The notes under the pieces: model-generated
Seen by the model: only the letters and a program-made list of their open reading frames with translations
The model's database searches: none
What the model was told of the DNA's origin: nothing
Program-made: the position numbers and the translations under genes
Part shown: positions 1 through 5,255 of the stretch, one piece after another
Position numbering within the stretch: position 1 is the first letter of the stretch
Layout of the letters: every line of letters starts with the position of its first letter
Assembly (NCBI GenBank): GCA_900544225.1
Contig: UQUD01000117.1
Span: 1-5,255 of the forward strand
DNA: 5,255 bases
Direction: 5' to 3'
DNA from: an uncultured Collinsella sp.
Lineage (GTDB): Bacteria; Actinomycetota; Coriobacteriia; Coriobacteriales; Coriobacteriaceae

Positions 1-86
1 TTAAGTGCTCTCCGGCTCGTGCGGAACTCGCGATCGACTTCACATGCCGCCGTGCGGCCGGGGCGAACGCGAGTCCCGAGGTTTTC

Positions 87-119
87 AAAAAAGCGGTCGG
101 CGCGCAGTGCGCCGACCGC
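87..119 (-). terminator. Intrinsic terminator of the gyrB-gyrA transcript
   Basis: Read on the minus strand, an 11-bp perfect GC-rich stem (GCGGTCGGCGC with its complement, arms at 109-119 and 93-103, 5-base loop at 104-108) is followed at once by six T residues (complement of A87-A92). It begins about 40 bases after the gyrA stop codon. This is the classical layout of a Rho-independent terminator and marks the end of the gyrBA operon. No comparable T-run follows the stem on the plus strand, so it appears one-directional. Confidence 0.92.
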
Positions 120-159
120 CGATATATGGGGTCTGATATTTTCTACCAGCTAGGGCCTC

Positions 160-2907
160 TTACTCGTCTAGGAGATCCTCTGGCATGTCGTTGCCGTCGC
201 CTAGGTCGACTGGGGTATTTTCGGCATCGACCGTTGCCTCGGCCTCGGCGCCTTCGCCTTCGGGCTTTTCCTTAGCTGCCGTCATGCGGGCGACAGCGCA
301 CACACGGTCGTTGTCGTCGACGGTCATCATCTTGACGCCCTGGGTGGCTCGGCCGGTCTGGCTAATCTCATCGGTCTTGACGCGAATGACCGTCGCGCCT
401 TCCGTCACGATGAACAGCTCGTGCTGCGGACCCACCGTCTTCATGGCCGCGAGGTTTCCCTTACGCTCGGTCATCTGGATGGTGTAGACGCCCTGACCGC
501 CGCGGTTCTGCTCCGGATAGTCCGCGACCGGCGTGCGCTTGCCGTAGCCGCGCTCGGTGATGACAAACAGGTCGCCGTTGCCGTTGGTAACCTCCATACC
601 CAAAACGCTCACGCCGTCCTTCATGCTAATACCGCGAACGCCGCTGGTGTCGCGTCCCGTGGCGCGAACCTGGTCCTCGGGGAACATGATCGCCTTGCCC
701 GCAGTGGTGGCCAGGATGATCTTGTCGCCCTCGCGCACACGGCGCACGGCGAGCAGCGCGTCGTCGTCTCTCAGATTGATGGCGATCAGGCCATCACGGC
801 GGCTGCGGTCGTAAGCGCTCATCACGGTCTTCTTGACCATGCCGCTCTTGGTGGCAAACATCAGGTACTCGTCGGCGGGGAACTCGCGGCAGCTGATGAC
901 GCTCGCGATCTTCTCGCCTTCCTCAAAGGGCAGCAGGTTGACGATCGCGGTGCCACGCGCCTGGCGCGTACCCACCGGCAGCTCGTGTACCTTCAGGCGG
1001 TAGACCTTGCCCTTGCTCGAGAAGAACAGCACGTACTCGTGCGTGGATGCGATAAACATCTCGTCGATGACGTCGTCCTCTTTAAGGTTGACGCCCGACA
1101 CGCCCTTGCCGCCGCGCTTCTGGGCGCGGTAGGCAGCCACCGGGATGCGCTTCACGTAGCCGGTGTGGGTGATGGTCACGACCATGTCCTCGTCGGCGAT
1201 GAGGTCCTCGACATCCAGATCCTTTTCGACATGGCTGATCTCGGTGCGGCGTTTGTCGCCGAACTTTTTCGAAATCTCACGCATCTCCTCCTTGATGACG
1301 CCCAGGATCTTCTCCTCATGCGCCAGCAGGTCCTCGTAGTAGGCAATGGCGCGGCGCAGACCGTCCAGCTCTTCCTGGATCTTGTCGCGCTCCAGGCCAG
1401 TCAGGCGGCGCAGCTTCATCTCGAGGATGGCCGTGGTCTGCTCGGGCGTAAAGCCAAAGCGCTCGATCAGGCGGCCGCTTGCCTCGGAGTCGGTCTGCGA
1501 GGAACGGATAATGCTGATGACCTCGTCGATATGGTCGAGAGCCATCAAGTAGCCCTCGAGGATATGGGCACGCGCCTGGGCCTTCTTAAGGTCAAAGCGA
1601 GTGCGGCGGGTAACGACGTCGACCTGGTGGTCGATGTAGTGCTGCAGCATCTCGCGCAGGCTCAGGCATTTGGGAACGCCATTGACGAGCGCCAAGTTGT
1701 TGGCGCCAAAAGTCGTCTGCAGCGAGGTGTACTTATACAGGTTGTTGAGCACGACCTGCGGAATGACGCCCTTCTTGAGCTCGATGACCAGACGGATGCC
1801 CTTTTGGTTGGACTCGTCGCGCATGTCCGAGATGCCCTCGATGCGCTTGTCGTTCACGAGCTGGGCGATCTTCTCCTGCAGGGTGCCCTTGTTGACCATG
1901 TAAGGGATCTCGGTAAAGACCAGGCGGCTGCGACCGGTCTTGGTGGATTCCACGTGAGCCTTGGCACGCACGGTAATGGAGCCGCGACCGGTCTCGTAGC
2001 TCTGCCTAATGCCGGCGCTGCCCATGATGATGGCGCCGGTGGGGAAGTCCGGACCGGGCATGATCTGCATAAGCTCGTCGACGGTGGCGTCGGGATTGTC
2101 GATCAGGTAGCAGGTGGCCTCGATCGCCTCGGTGAGGTTATGCGGGGCGATATTGGTGGCCATGCCGACGGCGATGCCCTGACTACCGTTGACCAGCAGG
2201 TTGGGAAAGCGCGCGGGCAGCGCCACGGGCTCGGCGAGCGACTCGTCGTAGTTGGGCTGCCAGTCGACGGTATCCTTTTGCAGGTCGCGCAGCAGCTCCA
2301 TGGCAGGCTTTGCCAGGCGGCTCTCGGTATAACGCATGGCCGCCGCGCCGTCGCCATCGATGTTGCCGAAGTTGCCGTGGCCATCGATGAGCGGTGTGCG
2401 CATGGAGAACCACTGCGCCAGACGAACCATGGCCTCGTAAACCGCGGAGTCACCGTGCGGATGGTACTTGCCGATAACTTCGCCGACCGTCCAGGCCGAC
2501 TTCTTATGCGGGCGGTTGGGGTAGATGCCGCTCTCGTTCATGGCGTACAGGATGCGGCGGTGCACCGGCTTTAGGCCGTCGCGCACGTCCGGCAGGGCGC
2601 GCGCCGTGATGACCGACATCGAGTACTCGATGAACGACTGCTTCATCTCGCGGCCGAACTCCGAAATCTGGAGCTGACCGCCGTTGATATCCTCGCCGGC
2701 CGAGGCGCCACGATCGACCGCACCGAAGCTCTCCTCGAGCTCGGCGTCGTCATCCTCATCCTCTTCATCCTCGGCGTCGGGGTTATAGGAATCCGGATCG
2801 CCGTCCTCGCCCTGCTCAGCGCGGGCGAGCAGGCGCTTCAGATCATCGGGCATGCCGGCGTCGCCGGCCTCGTCCATACCCTCGTTGTTGTTGATATCGT
2901 CTGCCAC
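160..2907 (-). CDS. gyrA: DNA gyrase subunit A
   Basis: Cytoplasmic type IIA topoisomerase subunit that cuts and rejoins the DNA gate segment and wraps DNA; with GyrB it forms the A2B2 enzyme that adds negative supercoils using ATP. The protein has 915 residues against 875 in E. coli. Residues 1-71 are an acidic extension; the E. coli-like core starts near 72. Visible active-site residues are Arg192-Tyr193 (equivalent to E. coli Arg121-Tyr122), Arg103, Lys113, His116, His149 and His151, and the DNA-bending Ile245. The quinolone-determining positions carry Ser154 and Glu158. Tower and coiled-coil regions follow, to about 565, then the C-terminal beta-pinwheel (about 571-875) with the GyrA box QKRGGKG at 596-602, which separates gyrase from ParC. 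A second box-like QNRGGQG lies at 800-806. Residues 876-915 form an acidic tail. The GTG start is chosen because AGGAGG lies four bases upstream; the first internal ATG (codon 11) has no properly spaced site. It lies 11 bases after gyrB and is very likely co-transcribed. Identity is seen directly from motifs along the full length. Confidence 0.99.
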   Translation of the reverse strand: MADDINNNEGMDEAGDAGMPDDLKRLLARAEQGEDGDPDSYNPDAEDEEDEDDDAELEESFGAVDRGASAGEDINGGQLQISEFGREMKQSFIEYSMSVITARALPDVRDGLKPVHRRILYAMNESGIYPNRPHKKSAWTVGEVIGKYHPHGDSAVYEAMVRLAQWFSMRTPLIDGHGNFGNIDGDGAAAMRYTESRLAKPAMELLRDLQKDTVDWQPNYDESLAEPVALPARFPNLLVNGSQGIAVGMATNIAPHNLTEAIEATCYLIDNPDATVDELMQIMPGPDFPTGAIIMGSAGIRQSYETGRGSITVRAKAHVESTKTGRSRLVFTEIPYMVNKGTLQEKIAQLVNDKRIEGISDMRDESNQKGIRLVIELKKGVIPQVVLNNLYKYTSLQTTFGANNLALVNGVPKCLSLREMLQHYIDHQVDVVTRRTRFDLKKAQARAHILEGYLMALDHIDEVISIIRSSQTDSEASGRLIERFGFTPEQTTAILEMKLRRLTGLERDKIQEELDGLRRAIAYYEDLLAHEEKILGVIKEEMREISKKFGDKRRTEISHVEKDLDVEDLIADEDMVVTITHTGYVKRIPVAAYRAQKRGGKGVSGVNLKEDDVIDEMFIASTHEYVLFFSSKGKVYRLKVHELPVGTRQARGTAIVNLLPFEEGEKIASVISCREFPADEYLMFATKSGMVKKTVMSAYDRSRRDGLIAINLRDDDALLAVRRVREGDKIILATTAGKAIMFPEDQVRATGRDTSGVRGISMKDGVSVLGMEVTNGNGDLFVITERGYGKRTPVADYPEQNRGGQGVYTIQMTERKGNLAAMKTVGPQHELFIVTEGATVIRVKTDEISQTGRATQGVKMMTVDDNDRVCAVARMTAAKEKPEGEGAEAEATVDAENTPVDLGDGNDMPEDLLDE
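2740..2778 (-). repeat. Low-complexity acidic codon tract inside gyrA
   Basis: This stretch encodes GyrA residues 44-56, of which eleven of thirteen are Asp or Glu. The sequence GACGCCGAG (Asp-Ala-Glu) occurs at both ends, ten codons apart, and the middle consists of imperfect GAGGAT/GATGAA-type units, including two tandem copies of ATCCTC on the plus strand (2752-2763) and a third at 2767-2772. The coding strand is strongly purine-rich. Such a tract could change length by slippage without breaking the frame; that is an inference. Confidence 0.5.
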
Positions 2908-2911
2908 GTTA

Positions 2912-2917
2912 CCTCCT
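2912..2917 (-). promoter_or_regulatory. Shine-Dalgarno site of gyrA at the gyrB stop
   Basis: A perfect AGGAGG lies four bases before the GTG at 2907-2905 and one base after the gyrB TAA (2921-2919). It fixes the gyrA start, which adds the long N-terminal extension, and its position next to the gyrB stop suggests that ribosomes ending gyrB can directly start gyrA (translational coupling, inferred). The same AGGAGG, four-base spacer, GTG, GCA arrangement precedes gyrB. Confidence 0.9.
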
Positions 2918-2918
2918 C

Positions 2919-4949
2919 TTAAGCGTCAAGGAATCGTGCATCATGCGCATGCTTTTCAATGTACTCACGGCGATAGCCGACCTCGGAACCCATGAGCTCG
3001 CGCACGGCGCGGTCCGCCACCACGGCGTCCTCGATCGACACGCGCTGCAGGATACGGGTCTTGGGGTCCATCGTCGTCGAGGCAAGCTGCTTGGGGTCCA
3101 TCTCGCCCAGGCCCTTGTAGCGCTGAACGGTATAGCCCTTGCGCTTCTTGGTGATCTTGCCGTCCTTGGCCTTGCCGTCCTCGTCGTTGTCGTCGGGGTT
3201 CAGGCCCAAGCTCTGAATGGTGTCGCGCAGAATCTCGTCTTCGGGCTGGCGGCCGTTGGGATACACGTAATGGATCTTGTTGCGTACCTTAATGCCAAAG
3301 ATGGGCGGGCAGGCAACATAGACATAGCCGGCATCGATCAGCGGGCGCATGTACTTGTAGAAGAACGTCAGCAGCAGGATGCGGATATGCGCACCGTCAA
3401 CGTCTGCATCGGTCATGATGATGATCTTGTGGTAGCGCGCCTTGCTGATATCGAAGTCGCCACCGTCGCCGGCGCTCGTCGTGACGCCGCAGCCGATCGC
3501 GGTGATCAGGGATTGGATGGTGTCGCTCGAGAACGCGCGGTGGTCACCCACGCGCTCGACGTTCAAAATCTTGCCGCGCAGGGGCAGAATCGCCTGGATG
3601 TCTCGGCGACGGCCGTCCTTGGCCGAACCGCCTGCCGAGTCGCCCTCTACGATAAAGAGCTCGGTCAGCTCGGCATCGCGCACCGAGCAGTCGGCGAGCT
3701 TGCCGGGCAGCGACGCCGTCTCGAGCAGACTTTTGCGACGGGTCGCCTCGCGCGCCTTGCGGGCGGCGTTGCGGGCCTTGCAGGCCTGCTGGGCCTTCTT
3801 GACGATCTCGCGGGCGGGCTTGGGGTGCTCCTCCAGATAATCGGTCAGTCCATCGGTCACGATCTTGAGCGTGAGCGCGCGCATGTAGGAGCTGCCGAGC
3901 TTGGCCTTGGTCTGGCCCTCAAACTGCGGATCGGGCAGTTTAACCGAAATGACGGCCGAAAGGCCCTCGCGCACGTCGTCACCGCTCAGGTTGGCGTCCT
4001 TCTCCTTGAGCAGGTTCTGCTTGCGGGCGTAATCGTTAATCACGCGGGTGAGAGCGGTGCGGAAACCCTCGAGATGCATGCCGCCCTCGGGGGTGTAGAT
4101 GTCGTTGGCAAACGACATGACGTTCTCGCCGTAGCCGGCATTCCACTGCAGGGACACCTCGACCTCGCCCATCTTGGTCACGGGCGCATCCGGATCCGAC
4201 TTGCCCTCGATATAGATGGGCTCCTTGAAGGCCTCGGGAACGTCTTTGCCGTCGTTGAGGAACTTGACGAAGTCGATGATGCCACCCTCGTAGCAGAACT
4301 CCTCCACGTGGGGAGTCGCCTCGCGCTCGTCGGTCAGCACAATCTTTAGATTCTTATTGAGGAACGCCGTCTCCTGCAGACGGTTGTGCAGCGTATCGAA
4401 ATCGTAGACACAGGTCTCGAAAATCTCGTCGTCGGGCCAGAAGCTGACGGTGGTGCCCGTCGAATCCGAGGTGCCCACGACCTCCATCTTCTTGACGGTC
4501 TTGCCGCGCGAGAACTCCATCTCGTAGACGCTGCCATCACGGCGCACCTGCACGACCACGCGCTTGGACAGTGCGTTGACGACGGAGATGCCCACGCCGT
4601 GCAGTCCGCCCGAGACCTTGTAGGCCGAGTTATCGAACTTACCGCCGGCGTGCAGGATCGTCATAACGACCTCGAGCGTCGGGATCTTTTTGATGGGATG
4701 CTCGTCGACGGGGATGCCTCGCCCGTTGTCGACGACCGTGATGGAGTTGTCGGCGTGGACCGTCACGTGAATCTCGGTGCAGAAACCGGCCATGGCCTCG
4801 TCAACGGAGTTGTCAACGATCTCCCACACCAGGTGATGCAGGCCGCTGGCGCTCGTCGAGCCGATATACATGCCCGGGCGCTTACGAACGGCCTCGAGAC
4901 CTTCGAGAATCTTAATCTCGCCGCCATCGTAATCGTTTTCGTTTGCCAC
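2919..4949 (-). CDS. gyrB: DNA gyrase subunit B
   Basis: ATP-driven subunit of DNA gyrase; it captures the transported DNA segment and supplies the metal-binding TOPRIM part of the cleavage site. The protein has 676 residues, the short form without the large E. coli insert. The GHKL ATPase domain (1 to about 230) shows Glu43 and Asn47 for water activation and Mg binding, the DNGRGIP loop at 74-80, Lys104, and the GGLHGVG lid at 114-120. The transducer domain carries the QTK loop at 346-348, whose lysine contacts ATP. The TOPRIM domain (about 428-545) shows EGDS at 435-438, PLRGK at 456-460 and the acidic triad Asp514, Asp516, Asp518. The C-terminal tail includes QRYKGLGEM at 609-617 and ends in ARFLDA. 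Residues 583-605 form a charged stretch that looks longer than in well-known Gram-positive GyrB proteins. Asp74 and Arg137, aminocoumarin contacts in E. coli numbering 73 and 136, are intact. The GTG start is supported by AGGAGG four bases upstream. It is the first gene of the gyrBA unit, after a terminator. Confidence 0.99.
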   Translation of the reverse strand: MANENDYDGGEIKILEGLEAVRKRPGMYIGSTSASGLHHLVWEIVDNSVDEAMAGFCTEIHVTVHADNSITVVDNGRGIPVDEHPIKKIPTLEVVMTILHAGGKFDNSAYKVSGGLHGVGISVVNALSKRVVVQVRRDGSVYEMEFSRGKTVKKMEVVGTSDSTGTTVSFWPDDEIFETCVYDFDTLHNRLQETAFLNKNLKIVLTDEREATPHVEEFCYEGGIIDFVKFLNDGKDVPEAFKEPIYIEGKSDPDAPVTKMGEVEVSLQWNAGYGENVMSFANDIYTPEGGMHLEGFRTALTRVINDYARKQNLLKEKDANLSGDDVREGLSAVISVKLPDPQFEGQTKAKLGSSYMRALTLKIVTDGLTDYLEEHPKPAREIVKKAQQACKARNAARKAREATRRKSLLETASLPGKLADCSVRDAELTELFIVEGDSAGGSAKDGRRRDIQAILPLRGKILNVERVGDHRAFSSDTIQSLITAIGCGVTTSAGDGGDFDISKARYHKIIIMTDADVDGAHIRILLLTFFYKYMRPLIDAGYVYVACPPIFGIKVRNKIHYVYPNGRQPEDEILRDTIQSLGLNPDDNDEDGKAKDGKITKKRKGYTVQRYKGLGEMDPKQLASTTMDPKTRILQRVSIEDAVVADRAVRELMGSEVGYRREYIEKHAHDARFLDA

Positions 4950-4953
4950 ACGT

Positions 4954-4959
4954 CCTCCT
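4954..4959 (-). promoter_or_regulatory. Shine-Dalgarno site of gyrB
   Basis: A perfect AGGAGG sits four bases before the GTG at 4949-4947. Two GTG triplets overlap here (4951-4949 and 4949-4947). Only the second opens the gyrB frame; the first gives a 62-codon frame with no gyrase similarity. The site therefore supports the start giving the N-terminus MANEN. Confidence 0.88.
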
Positions 4960-4972
4960 TCAGCTAAGAAAA

Positions 4973-5001
4973 TGTGTACAGCCTTACTAGTTTATCGTAA
5001 A
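4973..5001 (-). promoter_or_regulatory. Possible gyrBA promoter
   Basis: A promoter is expected here because a strong terminator separates gyrB from the upstream gene. The best sigma-70-like pair I can find is TTTACG (5001-4996, four of six matches to TTGACA) and TACACA (4978-4973, three of six matches to TATAAT) with a 17-base spacer. Transcription would start near 4966, giving a leader of about 16 bases that is mostly the ribosome binding site. The -35 element overlaps the T-run of the terminator. The match is weak and another start, including one inside the upstream gene, is possible. Confidence 0.3.
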
Positions 5002-5028
5002 AAAATACCCTCGGGAGCGAGGGTATTT
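4999..5028 (-). terminator. Intrinsic terminator between dciA and gyrB
   Basis: On the minus strand an 11-bp perfect stem (AAATACCCTCG with its complement, arms at 5018-5028 and 5003-5013) with a four-base loop (CTCC) is followed by a run of seven T residues (5005-4999, three of them within the stem). It lies 26 bases after the stop codon of the upstream gene. It should end the transcript coming from the dnaA/recF/dciA side, so gyrBA would need its own promoter or depend on read-through. Confidence 0.9.
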
Positions 5029-5054
5029 GGCTCTACAAGGCCACCAGATGCGAT

Positions 5055-5255
5055 TTAAGGCTCTTTCTTGCTTTGCACGCCCTTGACCCACTCGGCACTG
5101 GCTCTCATGGCATTCTCGAGGGCCTCGCGCAGTTTTTGGTCTTCGATGGGCGCCACTTGGCGCTCGATCTCGCCGCGTTCGGCTTCGCTTAGATCGGCGT
5201 GCGGAACCGGCGGTCGCTCGGTCACGGCCGGGCGCAGGCGCTCCTTGGCAGCCGG
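5055..5255 (-). CDS. dciA: DciA/DUF721-family protein, C-terminal part only
   Basis: The frame is open from the right window edge through 66 codons to TAA at 5057-5055; the start and the N-terminal domain lie outside the window. The visible part is hydrophilic: a Pro- and Arg-rich linker (RPAVTERPPVP), an acidic helix, then VAPIEDQKLREALENAM and a short tail ending in SKKEP. The Ile-Glu-Asp, Leu-Arg-Glu-Ala-Leu pattern resembles the C-terminus of DUF721 proteins, and the place directly upstream of gyrB is where this gene stands in many Actinobacteria (recF-DUF721-gyrB). DciA is known as a loader or recruiter of the replicative DnaB helicase in bacteria lacking DnaC or DnaI. The diagnostic KH-like N-terminal domain cannot be seen, so the name rests on the tail motif plus context. 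The gene is followed after 26 bases by a terminator, which makes it the likely last gene of the upstream operon. Confidence 0.7.
   Translation of the reverse strand, partial: PAAKERLRPAVTERPPVPHADLSEAERGEIERQVAPIEDQKLREALENAMRASAEWVKGVQSKKEP

Noticed and set aside
1..86. A tRNA gene after gyrA, as tRNA genes often follow gyrA in bacteria.
   Set aside because: No acceptor-stem pairing, T-loop GTTCGA-type signature or anticodon arm could be assembled on either strand.
1..162. Possible coding sequence left of gyrA: an open plus-strand frame from position 3, or a short minus-strand frame from GTG at 43-41 running off the window.
   Set aside because: The plus-strand frame has no visible start and reads through the terminator stem into gyrA; the minus-strand frame shows only 14 codons with no clear ribosome site. 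Neither resembles a known protein.
421..2574. A 717-codon open frame on the plus strand opposite gyrA.
   Set aside because: It lies entirely antisense to the well-supported gyrA gene, resembles no protein I recognise, is rich in Ala, Leu, Val, Asp and His as expected from reading GC-biased codons backward, and has no good ribosome site.
160..2907. Topoisomerase IV subunit ParC as an alternative identity for the GyrA-like gene.
   Set aside because: The canonical GyrA box at residues 596-602, a full-length pinwheel and the position next to gyrB in the replication cluster indicate gyrase.
2943..4349. A 468-codon open frame on the plus strand opposite gyrB.
   Set aside because: Same codon-bias artefact as the one opposite gyrA; gyrB is intact with all motifs along its full length.
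4763..4951. A 62-codon minus-strand frame starting at the GTG that overlaps the gyrB start.
   Set aside because: It runs out of frame through the gyrB ATPase domain, whose conserved residues are all in the other frame.
1..5255. Mobile element, CRISPR array or foreign island.
   Set aside because: No transposase, integrase, spaced repeats, terminal inverted repeats or composition break was seen; gene order is the conserved housekeeping arrangement.

Overview
The window is a piece of the conserved chromosomal replication locus of a GC-rich bacterium. All genes lie on the minus strand, so transcription runs from high to low coordinates: the 3' end of a DciA/DUF721-family gene (5255 to 5055), then gyrB (4949 to 2919), then gyrA (2907 to 160). 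This matches the order dnaA-dnaN-recF-DUF721-gyrB-gyrA seen beside oriC in many Actinobacteria, so the origin probably lies beyond the right edge. The GC-rich sequence, Gram-positive-type GyrB (no large E. coli-type C-terminal insert), adjacent gyrB-gyrA and GTG starts suggest Actinomycetota. From memory of protein style I would guess Coriobacteriia, perhaps Collinsella, but this assignment is an inference without a database search.

Layout from left to right. Positions 1-86 hold no convincing gene. Positions 87-119 form a strong intrinsic terminator that ends the gyrBA transcript. gyrA follows (915 codons), with a long acidic N-terminal extension and an acidic C-terminal tail. Its GTG start has a perfect Shine-Dalgarno sequence placed directly after the gyrB stop, 11 bases separating the two genes. 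gyrB (676 codons) also starts with GTG after AGGAGG. The 105 bases upstream of gyrB carry an intrinsic terminator for the dciA side and a weakly supported promoter for gyrBA. The last 201 bases encode the C-terminus of the DciA-like protein.

GyrB (ATPase and TOPRIM subunit) and GyrA (breakage-reunion and DNA-wrapping subunit) form the A2B2 DNA gyrase that introduces negative supercoils. The adjacent replication-cluster protein DciA is a helicase-loading factor. All key catalytic residues of both gyrase subunits are present, and the main quinolone and aminocoumarin contact positions that I could align carry sensitive-type residues.

This is mostly an ordinary housekeeping region and I see no new biological system. 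The points worth a second look are the charged additions to the gyrase subunits (71-residue acidic GyrA N-extension, charged GyrB insert, similar MP-acidic-DL motifs near both GyrA ends), a second GyrA-box-like motif, and the tight terminator/promoter arrangement in front of gyrB.
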